This document shows, piece after piece, positions 1 to 8,285 of a stretch of DNA of 64,000 nt (position 1 is the first letter of the stretch; each line of letters begins with the position of its first letter). The stretch is from Ramlibacter sp. (GTDB lineage: Bacteria; Pseudomonadota; Gammaproteobacteria; Burkholderiales; Burkholderiaceae_C). The position numbers and the translations under genes are program-made. The notes beneath the pieces are model-generated. The model saw only the letters and a list, made by a program, of their open reading frames with translations. It was not told where the DNA came from and ran no database searches. Location of the stretch: NCBI GenBank assembly GCA_029237735.1, contig JAQZBU010000027.1, positions 6,794 through 70,793 of the forward strand. The letters run 5' to 3'.

Positions 1-12
1 TTTGTCACGGCC

Positions 13-1290
13 ATGCTGGGTGTGGCGATCGCGCTGGCGCTCGCGTCCGGCATCCGAATCGCCTTTGCACTGGCTTTCGTCGGTTTGCTCGCCATCTACT
101 TCCTCACGCCGGTGCCATTTCCGCTGACGGTGGCCGACCGCACCTGGTCGTCCGTCAACAGCTTCTCGCTGACGGCAGTTCCCATGTTTGTCCTGATGGG
201 CGCCTTCCTCGTGCGCAGCGGCCTCAGCAAAGAGCTGTTCGCCGTCATGGCACGCCTGCTGGTACGCCTTCCCGGAGGCCTGGCCCACGCCGCCACGGCG
301 GGATGCGGATTGTTCGCGGCAGTGTCGGGCTCCAGTGTCGCCACGGCCGCGACCATCGGCGCCGTGGCCGGGCCGGAAATGATCCGCCGAGGCTACGATC
401 CGTCACTAACGTACGGCACCGTGGCCGCGGGCGGCACGCTTGGCATCCTGATACCTCCCAGCGTCCCGATGATCATCTACGGCACCGCGGTGGGCGTGCC
501 TGTATCCACGCTCTTCATCGCGGGGGTTCTGCCGGGCATCCTGATGATGGCGTGCTTCGCCGCCGTCATCCTGCTGTGGACCTGGATTTCCCCCGCCGCG
601 GCCCCTGCGGTGGACCGCCGGGAATTGGCGAGCCTTTCCATCCGCAGCTACGTGGACACCGGCCTGCTGGTGCTGCTCATCGTGCTGGTGGTGCTCACCC
701 TCTACCTGGGCATAGCGACCCCAAGCGAGACCGGCGCCATCGGCGCTTTCGTCGCCTTCCTGATCTGCATTTTTCGCGGCCGCGTCGATTGGGCAACGAT
801 CAGGGATTCGATGAACGAAACGGTGGTGGTCACCTCTTTCATCCTGCTCATCGTGGTGGGCGCGAACATCATCACCTTCGGCTTCGACTACCTCAAAGTT
901 TCGCAGGCACTGATGGCGGCAGCGACCACGGCCGCGGTTCAACCCTGGATCGTGCTGCTGATCATCCTGCTTGTGTACCTGGTGCTGGGCATGTTCCTCG
1001 ATTCGATCTCGATGCTGGTGCTCACGCTCCCGGTGGTCTTCCCACTGGCTACGTCCCTGGGTTTCGATCCGGTCTGGCTGGGGATCATCCTCGTCATCAT
1101 GGCCGAGGTAGGGCTTATCACCCCGCCCGTCGGTATGAACCTGTTCGTGCTGCAGGGCATCAGCAGGGGCGTGACGATACGCGTCATCGCCGTGGGTGCG
1201 CTGCCTTTCATCGGGGCCATGTTCGTCACGGTGGCGTTGCTCTGCGTGTTTCCGGAAATCGCGCTGTGGCTGACGCGCGACCTGAAATAG
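13..1290 (+). CDS. TRAP transporter large permease subunit (DctM family), possibly 5'-truncated
   Basis: A 425-residue, very hydrophobic protein of the DctM/SiaM type, the main membrane channel of tripartite ATP-independent periplasmic transporters, which take up carboxylates with Na+ or H+. A dozen hydrophobic segments and the family signatures are visible, including the glycine-rich GTLGILIPPSVPMIIYG stretch near residue 145 and GLITPPVGMN near residue 370. The length fits a complete DctM from the ATG used here. However, the frame stays open to the window edge and no ribosome binding site is visible in the 12 upstream bases, so the true start may lie outside. The small permease and solute-binding protein are not in view and would be expected upstream. 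It precedes an acyl-CoA catabolic operon, so it probably imports that operon's substrate (inference). Confidence 0.93.
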   Translation: MLGVAIALALASGIRIAFALAFVGLLAIYFLTPVPFPLTVADRTWSSVNSFSLTAVPMFVLMGAFLVRSGLSKELFAVMARLLVRLPGGLAHAATAGCGLFAAVSGSSVATAATIGAVAGPEMIRRGYDPSLTYGTVAAGGTLGILIPPSVPMIIYGTAVGVPVSTLFIAGVLPGILMMACFAAVILLWTWISPAAAPAVDRRELASLSIRSYVDTGLLVLLIVLVVLTLYLGIATPSETGAIGAFVAFLICIFRGRVDWATIRDSMNETVVVTSFILLIVVGANIITFGFDYLKVSQALMAAATTAAVQPWIVLLIILLVYLVLGMFLDSISMLVLTLPVVFPLATSLGFDPVWLGIILVIMAEVGLITPPVGMNLFVLQGISRGVTIRVIAVGALPFIGAMFVTVALLCVFPEIALWLTRDLK

Positions 1291-1301
1291 AGACTCACAG
1301 A

Positions 1302-1313
1302 TTGTCCGTACAT
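1302..1313. promoter_or_regulatory. Palindromic operator-like site, copy 1
   Basis: TTGTCCGTACAT lies 12 bp after the TRAP permease stop codon. It is an imperfect copy of the ATGTCCGGACAT-type palindrome at 1405-1416. The centres are 103 bp apart, close to ten helical turns, which is compatible with looping by one repressor. The form resembles GntR-family operators; no regulator gene is in the window. Confidence 0.45.
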
Positions 1314-1375
1314 ATTGTTTGATTGTGTGCGGGACCTTCCGGCCCTGGAAAATCCCCCGTGCAGGCTTTGCTCGC

Positions 1376-1405
1376 TTGACACTATTGAGGCTCAATCCGT
1401 ATAAT
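1376..1405 (+). promoter_or_regulatory. Sigma70-type promoter of the CoA-ester catabolic operon
   Basis: A consensus TTGACA (1376-1381) is followed after 18 bp by a consensus TATAAT (1400-1405). Transcription would start about 1412, 15 bp upstream of the lyase ATG at 1427. The palindrome at 1405-1416 overlaps the end of the -10 element and the predicted start site, so a bound protein would repress. This is the strongest promoter-like sequence noticed in the window. Confidence 0.7.
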
Positions 1406-1416
1406 TGTCCGGACAT
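1405..1416. promoter_or_regulatory. Palindromic operator-like site, copy 2, overlapping the -10/+1 region
   Basis: TTGTCCGGACAT is an 11-of-12 palindrome around CCGG that overlaps the last base of the -10 hexamer. Its position over the predicted transcription start is typical of a catabolic repressor site released by the inducer. Copy 1 lies at 1302-1313. Confidence 0.5.
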
Positions 1417-1426
1417 ATTTTAAGCA

Positions 1427-2323
1427 ATGAACGACACACCACGCTCCATGCTGTTCGTCTCCGGAGAGAAGCCGGAGCGCTTTGCCAAGGCGATGGCCGC
1501 AGGCGCTGACCTCGTGTGCATCGACCTGGAGGATGCGGTCCATGCCACTCGCAAGGCCGACGCCAGGCGCGAAGCTTTCGCCTTCGCATCGCAACGCAGC
1601 ACCACGGAGGTCCGCGGTGCCGGGCTGGCCGTCCGGCTCAACGGGCTGCGCACACGCGAGGGGCTGGCCGATGTGATGGCGTTGATCGAATCCGGGGTGA
1701 AGCTCGACTATCTCGTGTTGCCGAAGGTCGAGCACGCGCAGGACCTGAGCTTGATCCACGATTGGGCGTCAGGCTCGTTCACGGCGCTCACTGCACTGGT
1801 CGAAACACCGCTGGGCATCGAGAACGCGGCGGCCATGGCCGCCGGCGTCAGGCACGGCGCACCGAGGCTGGCCGCGCTGATGCTCGGCGGCGCAGACCTG
1901 TCCGTCGAACTCGGCGCGGCTTTCGACTGGGCCGGCCTGCTGAGCGCGCGGGGACGACTCGTCAACGCGGCGCGCTCGGCGGGGCTGCAGGCCTGGGATG
2001 TGCCGCATCTCGACCTGGAAGACCTGCCCGGCCTGGCCAACGAAACTCAGGCGGTCCTGCGCATGGGCTTCGGCTGCAAGGCCGCGATTCATCCGCTGCA
2101 GGTCCCGGTGATCCACTCGGCTTTCCAGCCCCCTGACAGTGAGGTGCGGTGGGCCCGCGCGTTGACGGAAGCCCATGCGGCCCGCGAGGCCACGCCGCAA
2201 GCGGCCGGGGCGTTCCTCTTCGAGGGAAAGATGGTCGACGCGCCCGTGCTTGCAAAGGCCAGGCGCATTGTCCGGCTCGCAGCGGGCTCAGGTGAGGCCC
2301 CCGCTCCGGACGGCGCCGCTTAA
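1427..2323 (+). CDS. HpcH/HpaI aldolase / CitE-like CoA-ester lyase
   Basis: A 298-residue member of the CitE/malyl-CoA lyase superfamily, which cleaves (or forms) beta-hydroxyacyl-CoA thioesters such as malyl-CoA or citramalyl-CoA on a TIM barrel with Mg2+. Visible signatures are MLFVSGEKPERFAKA at the N-terminus, the Mg/CoA loop CIDLEDAVHATRKADAR (about residues 31-47), LPKVEH near residue 100, LVETPLGI near 125 and LGGADLS near 150. It is the first gene after the operator-controlled promoter. Its neighbours are a MaoC hydratase, an acyl-CoA dehydrogenase and two CoA-transferases, so cleavage of an activated hydroxy-dicarboxylate, for example citramalyl-CoA to acetyl-CoA and pyruvate, is a reasonable inference. 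The exact substrate cannot be read from the sequence. Confidence 0.9.
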   Translation: MNDTPRSMLFVSGEKPERFAKAMAAGADLVCIDLEDAVHATRKADARREAFAFASQRSTTEVRGAGLAVRLNGLRTREGLADVMALIESGVKLDYLVLPKVEHAQDLSLIHDWASGSFTALTALVETPLGIENAAAMAAGVRHGAPRLAALMLGGADLSVELGAAFDWAGLLSARGRLVNAARSAGLQAWDVPHLDLEDLPGLANETQAVLRMGFGCKAAIHPLQVPVIHSAFQPPDSEVRWARALTEAHAAREATPQAAGAFLFEGKMVDAPVLAKARRIVRLAAGSGEAPAPDGAA

Positions 2324-2341
2324 CAAACAAGGAAACAAGAC

Positions 2342-2860
2342 ATGGCCAAGACATCGAAAAAGGTGGGTGAGAACCGTTACCGGGAGTCTTTCGGGCGCTA
2401 TTACGAAGCGTTCGAGGTGGGCGATGTGTACGAGCACCGGCCCGGCCGTACCGTCACGCAGACCGAGAACATCTGGTTCACGTTGCTCACGATGAACACC
2501 CATCCGATGCACTTCGACGAGGAGTACGCCAAGGCCAGCGAGTTCGGCCGCTGCATCATTTGCAGTCCGTTCACCGTGGCCCTGCTGGTGGGGATGAGCG
2601 TCTCCGACGTCAGCCAGAAGGCCATCGCCAATCTCGGCTGGACCGACATCAAGCTCGTGCATCCGGTCTATGCCGGTGACACGCTCTACGCCGAAAGCGA
2701 GGTGCTCGAAAAACGCGAGTCGCAGTCGCGGCCGGGCGCGGGCCTCGTGACGGTGAAAACCATCGGGAAGAACCAGGACGGAACTGTGGTCTGCTCCTTC
2801 ACGCGCACCATGCTCATCGCCAAGGAAGGCCACAGCGTGGAAGACAAGGTCAACTACTGA
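2342..2860 (+). CDS. MaoC-family (hotdog) enoyl-CoA hydratase
   Basis: A 172-residue MaoC-like protein. It has the hydratase-2-type segment NTHPMHFDEEYA near residue 50, which carries the Asn/His of the active site, followed by the FGRCIICSPFTVALLVGMSV helix. Such proteins hydrate enoyl-CoA or mesaconyl-CoA esters, or dehydrate the reverse. A good ribosome binding site (AAGGAAAC) precedes the ATG. Placed between the CitE-like lyase and the acyl-CoA dehydrogenase, it would hydrate the dehydrogenase product to give the hydroxyacyl-CoA used by the lyase; close relatives are often annotated as mesaconyl-CoA hydratase. The substrate is inferred. Confidence 0.88.
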   Translation: MAKTSKKVGENRYRESFGRYYEAFEVGDVYEHRPGRTVTQTENIWFTLLTMNTHPMHFDEEYAKASEFGRCIICSPFTVALLVGMSVSDVSQKAIANLGWTDIKLVHPVYAGDTLYAESEVLEKRESQSRPGAGLVTVKTIGKNQDGTVVCSFTRTMLIAKEGHSVEDKVNY

Positions 2861-2867
2861 GCCGCGG

Positions 2868-4037
2868 ATGATGAACACCACGCAAAACAACCCCCCCGAT
2901 TCCGATGAACAGGCAATTCTCGACGCGGTGGAAGTCTGGGCCGAGAAGGAGTTGCGCCCCATAGCGCGCAAGTTCGACCTCGCCGACGAATACCCCACCG
3001 ATGTGGTGGAGCAGATGAAGGAACTGGGCCTTTTCGGGGCGACCATTTCGCCTGAATACGGCGGCCTGGGCTTGTCATCCTGGACGTACGCGCAGATCGT
3101 GATCAAGGTCGCCTCCATCTGGATGGCGCCTTCGGGCATCTTCAATTCCCATCTCATCATGGCGTCGGCCATCGAGCGCTCGGGCACCGAGGCCCAGAAG
3201 CGCAAATACCTGCCGCGCATGGCAACCGGCGAAATGCGCGGCAGCCTGGGCCTGACCGAACCCAACGCGGGCTCCGACCTGCAGGCCATCCGCACCACGG
3301 CAAAGCTCGAGGGCGACCATTACGTCGTCAACGGCGCCAAGACCTGGATCACCAACAGCATGTACGGCCACGGCACCTTGCTGCTCGTGAAGACCGACAC
3401 CCAGGCGCAACCGCGGCACAAGGGCATGAGCCTGCTGATCGCGGAGAAAGGCCCGGGCTTCGTGGTGGTGGGCAAGCTCAAGAAGATGGGCTACCGGGCG
3501 ATCGACACGTGCGAGCTGACGTTCGACAATTACCGCGTACACAAGGACGACCTGCTGGGTGGCGTGGAGGGGCGAGGCTTCCTGCAGACCGCGGGCGGTC
3601 TCGAACTCGGGCGCATCAACGTGGCCGCGCGTGGCGCGGGCATCGGCGAAGGCGCGCTCAAGCTCGCGCTGCGCTATGCGCAGGAACGCAGCGCGTTCGG
3701 CAAGCCGATCTGCGAACACCAGGCCATCCAGCTCAAGCTTGCCGACATGGCGACGCAGGTCGAAGGTGCCAAGCGCCTGATCGAGCAGGCCGCGCGCAAG
3801 TACGACGCGGGCATCCGGTGCGACCTGGAAGCGGCCATGGCCAAGCTGGCCGGCTCGGAAGCGGGCGTGTTCTGCGCGCAGGAAGGCATGCGCATCTTCG
3901 GCGGTTACAGCTACTCGGTCGAATACGAAATCGAGCGCTACTATCGCGATTGCATGTTGATGTGCATCGGCGAGGGCAGCAATGAAATCCTTCGCACGGT
4001 GATTGCCAAGCAGCTGATCGAACGCAACAAGATCTAG
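2868..4037 (+). CDS. Acyl-CoA dehydrogenase
   Basis: A 389-residue FAD-dependent acyl-CoA dehydrogenase of normal length. The flavin/substrate motif GSLGLTEPNAGSDL is near residue 125, the AKTWITNS strand near 160, and ERSAFGKPICEHQAIQLKLADMA near 270. The C-terminal IGEGSNEILRTVIAKQL supplies the usual catalytic Glu region. It introduces an alpha,beta double bond and passes electrons to ETF. It starts 7 bp after the MaoC gene (ATGATG; either Met is possible) and ends 3 bp before the first CoA-transferase, so translation is tightly coupled. A methylsuccinyl-CoA or similar branched dicarboxylyl-CoA substrate would fit its neighbours, but this is inference. Confidence 0.93.
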   Translation: MMNTTQNNPPDSDEQAILDAVEVWAEKELRPIARKFDLADEYPTDVVEQMKELGLFGATISPEYGGLGLSSWTYAQIVIKVASIWMAPSGIFNSHLIMASAIERSGTEAQKRKYLPRMATGEMRGSLGLTEPNAGSDLQAIRTTAKLEGDHYVVNGAKTWITNSMYGHGTLLLVKTDTQAQPRHKGMSLLIAEKGPGFVVVGKLKKMGYRAIDTCELTFDNYRVHKDDLLGGVEGRGFLQTAGGLELGRINVAARGAGIGEGALKLALRYAQERSAFGKPICEHQAIQLKLADMATQVEGAKRLIEQAARKYDAGIRCDLEAAMAKLAGSEAGVFCAQEGMRIFGGYSYSVEYEIERYYRDCMLMCIGEGSNEILRTVIAKQLIERNKI

Positions 4038-4040
4038 GCC

Positions 4041-5252
4041 ATGAGCCAGCCTCTTCCGCTCGAAGGCGTGCGCATTCTCAGCGCCGAGCAGTACGGTGCG
4101 GGGCCGTTCGGCTCCATGCTGCTCGCCGACCTGGGCGCCGAGGTGATCAAGATCGAGAACCCGCGCGACGGGGGCGACATCTCGCGCGCGACCGGGCCCT
4201 ACATGCTGGGAGACGATGCGGCTTCACCCGACAGCCAGTTCTTCCAGAGTTTCAATCGCAACAAGAAGAGCCTGGCGCTGGACCTGAGAAGCTCCGAGGG
4301 GCAGTCGGTGTTCCGCAAGCTTGCCGCCAGCGCGGACGCGGTGATGAACAACCTGCGAGGCGACCAGCCCGCAAAACTGGGGCTGACGTACGCGGCGCTC
4401 TGCGATGTGCGCGAGTCGCTTGTGTGTGTTCACCTCTCGGCATATGGCCGCGACAACGAGCGCGCCGGGTGGCCGGGTTACGACTACCTGATGCAGGCCG
4501 AGGCGGGCTACCTGTACCTGACGGGGGAACCCGATGGGCCTCCCGCGCGCATGGGGTTGAGCATGGTCGACTACATGACGGGCACGACGACCGCCATGGC
4601 CTTGCTCGCGGGGTTGCTCGGCGCGCACCGCACCGGCCGCGGCCGCGACGTGGACGTGAGCCTGTTCGACGTGGCCCTGGCGCAGCTCACCTATCCCGCT
4701 ACCTGGTACCTCAATGCGGGCCACGAGGTGCGGCGCATGCCGCGTTCCGCGCATCCTTCCACCGTACCCTGCCAGCTGGTCAAGTCGCGGGATGGGTGGA
4801 TGTTCGTCATGTGCATGACGCAGAAATTCTGGGAAGCGCTGGCCCACGGCATCGGCCGTCCTGCCTTGTTGCAGGACCCGCGCTTTGCCACGCCCGCGAC
4901 GCGGCGCGATCATCGCGACGCGCTGGGCGCGGTGCTGGACGAGGCGTTCCAGTCGGCGAGCACCCAGCAGTGGATGGAGCGCCTCGCCGGCAAGCTGCCG
5001 GTAGCGCCTGTGCTGGATTTGCCGAAGGCGCTGGACAACCCCTACGCGGCCTCGATCGGCATGGTTCAGACAGTGTCGCATCCAGCCGACCCCCAGCTGC
5101 GGATGCTGGCCAGCCCCATCAAGCTCGACGGCGTGCGGCCGCCGGCGCGGGTGTGCTCACCGCTGGGCGGCGACACCGATGCGCTGCTGATGGACGCCGG
5201 GTTTTCATCGGCGGAAGTCGACGCATTGCGCGCGAAGAAGGTGATCGGATGA
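4041..5252 (+). CDS. CaiB/BaiF family CoA-transferase (first of a pair)
   Basis: A 403-residue class III CoA-transferase. It opens with the family signature LEGVRILSAEQYGAGPFGSMLLADLGAEVIKIE, with typical blocks FQSFNRNKKSLALDL and LMQAEAGYLYLTG. The Asp expected to form the acyl-enzyme intermediate lies in MVDYMTGTT near residue 177. It moves CoA from a donor such as succinyl-CoA onto a carboxylic acid. Its last codons overlap the second CoA-transferase in an ATGA arrangement. Paired class III transferases in one operon can form a heteromer or act on different acids; the sequence does not decide which. Confidence 0.92.
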   Translation: MSQPLPLEGVRILSAEQYGAGPFGSMLLADLGAEVIKIENPRDGGDISRATGPYMLGDDAASPDSQFFQSFNRNKKSLALDLRSSEGQSVFRKLAASADAVMNNLRGDQPAKLGLTYAALCDVRESLVCVHLSAYGRDNERAGWPGYDYLMQAEAGYLYLTGEPDGPPARMGLSMVDYMTGTTTAMALLAGLLGAHRTGRGRDVDVSLFDVALAQLTYPATWYLNAGHEVRRMPRSAHPSTVPCQLVKSRDGWMFVMCMTQKFWEALAHGIGRPALLQDPRFATPATRRDHRDALGAVLDEAFQSASTQQWMERLAGKLPVAPVLDLPKALDNPYAASIGMVQTVSHPADPQLRMLASPIKLDGVRPPARVCSPLGGDTDALLMDAGFSSAEVDALRAKKVIG

Positions 5253-6415
5253 AGCTCGAAGGTATCAGGGTGCTGGATTTGTCGCAGTTCCTTCCGGGGC
5301 CGCATTTCACGATGATGATGGCCGATCACGGTGCGGACGTGATTCGCATCGAGGCGCCGGCGGGGGAGCCGACGCGCCACATAGGCGCCATGCAGGATGG
5401 AATGAGCGTCTGGTTCCGCAATACGCATCGCGGCAAGCGCAGTATCGTGCTCGACTTGAAGCGCCCCGCGGCACTCGATGCATTCATGCGGCTGGCCCGC
5501 ACGGCGGATGTCATCGTCGAGGCGTTCAGGCCCGGCGTGGTCGACCGCCTGGGCATCGGTTACCAGCAGGTCAGGGACGTCAATCCGCGCATCGTCTACT
5601 GTTCCATCGCCGCCTTCGGGCAGACCGGGCCCTACGCCACACGCCCCGCGCATGACGTGAGCATCGAGGCAGAGTCCGGCTTGCTCAGCCTGAACCTCGG
5701 CGCCGACGGCCAGCCCGTCCTACCCTGCATTCCCGCGGCGGATATGGCAGGCTCCCTCATGGCCATGAATGGCATCCTGATGGCGCTACTGCGCCGTGCG
5801 ACGACGGGGCAGGGCGACTACATCGACATCTCTATGCAGGACAGCCTGGTCAGCTGGCTTGTGAATGTGGTCGGTCCCGTCTTCTCGCAGGACCGCACGC
5901 TCGTGCCGCATGACGAGCGCTCGTTCGGCGGCAATGCTTTCTACAACATCTACCGCTGCGCCGACGGCCGCTCGATCACTTTGGGCGGTGCGGAGATCAA
6001 GTTCGCAAAGAACCTGCTTACGGCGTTGGGCCGTTCCGACCTGGTCGCGCTATGCGCCCTGCCGCCCGGCCCAGGCCAGCTGCCCGTGAAGGACTTCCTG
6101 AGAGAGACGTTTTCGCGCGAGCCGCTGGCGCACTGGGAGAAATTCCTGGCCGGCCTGGACGTGTGCTGGGCGCCAGTGAAGGACCTGCACGAGGCGCTGC
6201 AGAGCCCGCAGTTGGCCTTTCGGGAGATGCGTGTGGAGTTCAAACCGGGCCCCGATCCCGCCGCTCGCTGCACGGCACTCGGTATTCCCGTCAAGTTCGC
6301 GAACGAGCCGGGCCAGGCCGTCGCCGCCGCGCCGGGGCTCGGCGAGCACACGCAGGAAGTGCTCGAGCAAGCCGGCTTCGCCCCGGCGGAGATCGAGGCG
6401 ATCCGGGGCTGTTAG
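5249..6415 (+). CDS. CaiB/BaiF family CoA-transferase (second of a pair)
   Basis: A 388-residue paralogue of the preceding gene, starting at the ATG that overlaps its stop codon (ATGA). The reading frame is open well upstream, but that part is the shadow of the first transferase. The N-terminus KLEGIRVLDLSQFLPGPHFTMMMADHGADVIRIE and the AADMAGSLMAMNG segment near residue 170, with the probable catalytic Asp, identify class III. The gene overlaps the convergent SDR gene by 4 bp at its 3' end, closing the operon. Divergence from the first copy suggests a different acid, or an obligate partner subunit. Confidence 0.92.
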   Translation: MKLEGIRVLDLSQFLPGPHFTMMMADHGADVIRIEAPAGEPTRHIGAMQDGMSVWFRNTHRGKRSIVLDLKRPAALDAFMRLARTADVIVEAFRPGVVDRLGIGYQQVRDVNPRIVYCSIAAFGQTGPYATRPAHDVSIEAESGLLSLNLGADGQPVLPCIPAADMAGSLMAMNGILMALLRRATTGQGDYIDISMQDSLVSWLVNVVGPVFSQDRTLVPHDERSFGGNAFYNIYRCADGRSITLGGAEIKFAKNLLTALGRSDLVALCALPPGPGQLPVKDFLRETFSREPLAHWEKFLAGLDVCWAPVKDLHEALQSPQLAFREMRVEFKPGPDPAARCTALGIPVKFANEPGQAVAAAPGLGEHTQEVLEQAGFAPAEIEAIRGC

Positions 6416-7209
6416 ACCATTGGCGTGACCGCGCCGTCCATGGAGAGGATTGCGCCGGTCACGTAGCTGGCCTTGTCCGATGCCAGGAAGGCGACGGCGT
6501 TGGCGATTTCCTCGGGTTTGGCGAGGCGGCCCAGCGGCACGCGTTCATTGGCGCGCTTCAGGGCTTCTTCCTCGGAGATGTTCGACGTCTTCGCGCCGGC
6601 CGCGATGCCGACCTTGAGCCGATCCGTCAACGTCATCCCCGGGTTCACCGCGTTCACCCGCACGCCTTTGGGCCCGTACGCCGCCGCCAGCCCCGCCGTA
6701 ACGAGCATGAGCGCGGCATTTGCCGCGCCCCCGGGCAGGTGTGACGGGCCGGCGACCTTGCCGCCCGCCCCGATCACATTCACGATGGCGCCCGCACCGC
6801 GTTGTCCCATGCGCTTGACCAACGGGCTCATGACGTGGATGTAGGTGAAGTATTTGGCGTCCATGGCGTCATGCCAGGAGCGTGCTTCCAGGGCGTCCGG
6901 CGGCGTCATGGCGGCCGCGCCCGCGCTGTTCACCAGAATGTCCACCGGCCCGCCGGCGCTTTCGGCGCTGTCCACCGCGCTGAGCGCTGCTGTAGCGTCG
7001 CGCAGGTCGGCAGCGAAAACCGCGATGCGGCCCGCCACGCCGGCGTCGGATTGTCCGAGCGACTGCGCTGCATCGTGCAGGGTCGATTCACTCCGCGCGA
7101 CGAGGCTGACGCGGGCGCCTTCCTGCAGAAATACCCGTGCGCAGGCCAGGCCGATGCCCTTGCTGCCGCCCGTGATGAGGACGTGCTTGCCCTGGAGTTG
7201 AAGGTCCAT
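6412..7209 (-). CDS. SDR-family protein lacking the canonical Tyr/Lys catalytic pair
   Basis: A 265-residue short-chain dehydrogenase/reductase fold protein. The cofactor motif TGGSKGIG is present near residue 14 and NSAGAAA near residue 90. In place of the usual YxxxK, the aligned stretch reads GGAANAAL, so both the catalytic Tyr and Lys appear replaced. The PGMTLTDR tail of the active-site region and the C-terminal SYVTGAILSMDGA are normal. The ATG at 7209 is preferred over an upstream alternative because CGGAG sits 8 bp in front. It is convergent with the CoA-transferase operon and divergent from the lyase at 7362, sharing a promoter region with two TTGTRTACAT sites. It may be a non-canonical oxidoreductase or a dehydratase-like SDR. 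Confidence 0.88.
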   Translation of the reverse strand: MDLQLQGKHVLITGGSKGIGLACARVFLQEGARVSLVARSESTLHDAAQSLGQSDAGVAGRIAVFAADLRDATAALSAVDSAESAGGPVDILVNSAGAAAMTPPDALEARSWHDAMDAKYFTYIHVMSPLVKRMGQRGAGAIVNVIGAGGKVAGPSHLPGGAANAALMLVTAGLAAAYGPKGVRVNAVNPGMTLTDRLKVGIAAGAKTSNISEEEALKRANERVPLGRLAKPEEIANAVAFLASDKASYVTGAILSMDGAVTPMV

Positions 7210-7236
7210 TTGTAAATCTCCGAGTTGATGAATCAA

Positions 7237-7246
7237 TTGTATACAT
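7237..7246. promoter_or_regulatory. Operator-like palindrome TTGTATACAT upstream of the SDR gene
   Basis: A 9-of-10 palindrome located 27 bp upstream of the SDR start codon on the minus strand. A second copy with one difference (TTGTGTACAT) lies at 7325-7334, upstream of the divergent lyase gene. The half-site TTGT/ACAT is shared with the sites at 1302 and 1405, but the central spacing is 2 bp instead of 4. The pattern resembles FadR/VanR-type GntR operators. Confidence 0.45.
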
Positions 7247-7324
7247 AGCTGTCCGGCCAAGTGAAATATTGCTGCAATCCCGCATTGGAGAAATGGGCGC
7301 CGAAGATTGCTGTCACCCTTGAGA

Positions 7325-7334
7325 TTGTGTACAT
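7325..7334. promoter_or_regulatory. Operator-like palindrome TTGTGTACAT upstream of the lyase gene
   Basis: This site lies 28 bp upstream of the ATG at 7362 and mirrors the site at 7237-7246 upstream of the divergent gene. One repressor could control both directions. Confidence 0.42.
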
Positions 7335-7361
7335 TTGATGTTCGATTCCTTCGGAGTGTTC

Positions 7362-8285
7362 ATGCCTACCACCGCGTCCATTTCCCGCGGCTACACCACG
7401 CAAACCGGCGCAGAGCGGCGCGCCCGGCTGAGGCAGTCGCTGCGCAAGGGGCACCTCGTCGTCGCGGCCGGCGTGTTCGAGATGATCTCGGCGCGCATCG
7501 CGGACACCATGGGGTTCGAGGCGCTGTACATGACGGGGTATGGCACGGTGGCGTCGCACCTGGGCCTGCCGGATGCGGGCCTGGCCAGCTACACCGACAT
7601 GCAGGACCGCGTGTCGCAATACGCCCGCATCACGTCCACGCCGATGATCTGCGACGGCGATACGGGTTACGGCGGACTCCTGAATGTGATGCACACGGTT
7701 CGTGGGTACGAGGCGGCCGGCGCGTGCGCCATCCAGCTGGAGGACCAGGAATTCCCCAAGAAATGCGGGCACGTGCCCGGGCGCCGCGTGGTGCCTGCCG
7801 CCGACATGGCGGCAAAAATACGCGTGGCTGTCGAGACGCGCAGCGATCCGAACTTCCTCATCATCGCGCGGACCGATGCGCGCACGACGCTCGGGCTCGA
7901 CGAAGCGCTTCGCCGCGCCGAGCTGTATGCGAAGGCCGGCGCCGACCTGCTGTTCATCGAAAGCCCCGAGTCGGTCGAGGAGATGCAGAAGATCGGCAGC
8001 ACCTTCGACCTGCCGCTGGTCGCCAACATGGTGGAAGGTGGCCGCACCCCCGTCCTGCCCGCAGACGATCTTGCGCGGCTCGGCTATGGGCTGGCGCTTT
8101 TCCCGGCCACTGCCTTCCTGGGCGCCGCAGCCGCGATGGAATCGGTGTACCGCACGCTCAGGCAGCAGGGATCCAGCGCGAACATCCGCCAGCCGCTGTA
8201 CAACTTCGCCGACTTCTCAAAGATGATGGGCTTCGACTGGGTGCATGAGTTCGATCGCGCGCACGCGCAGGAGGGCGAGCAATGA
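7362..8285 (+). CDS. Isocitrate lyase/PEP mutase-family C-C lyase
   Basis: A 307-residue member of the ICL/PEPM superfamily. The Mg2+-binding DGDTGYGG is at residues 98-105 and the lyase loop KKCGH at 133-137, whose Cys acts as the general acid/base in true lyases (isocitrate, 2-methylisocitrate and 2,3-dimethylmalate lyases). This argues against a phosphonomutase. The ATG at 7362 is chosen because CGGAG lies about 7 bp upstream; TTG and ATG codons at 7335 and 7338 are alternatives. The stop overlaps the amidase start (ATGA), so the next two genes are probably co-transcribed. The likely product of its action is pyruvate or another 2-oxoacid from a substituted malate; this is inference. Confidence 0.9.
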   Translation: MPTTASISRGYTTQTGAERRARLRQSLRKGHLVVAAGVFEMISARIADTMGFEALYMTGYGTVASHLGLPDAGLASYTDMQDRVSQYARITSTPMICDGDTGYGGLLNVMHTVRGYEAAGACAIQLEDQEFPKKCGHVPGRRVVPAADMAAKIRVAVETRSDPNFLIIARTDARTTLGLDEALRRAELYAKAGADLLFIESPESVEEMQKIGSTFDLPLVANMVEGGRTPVLPADDLARLGYGLALFPATAFLGAAAAMESVYRTLRQQGSSANIRQPLYNFADFSKMMGFDWVHEFDRAHAQEGEQ

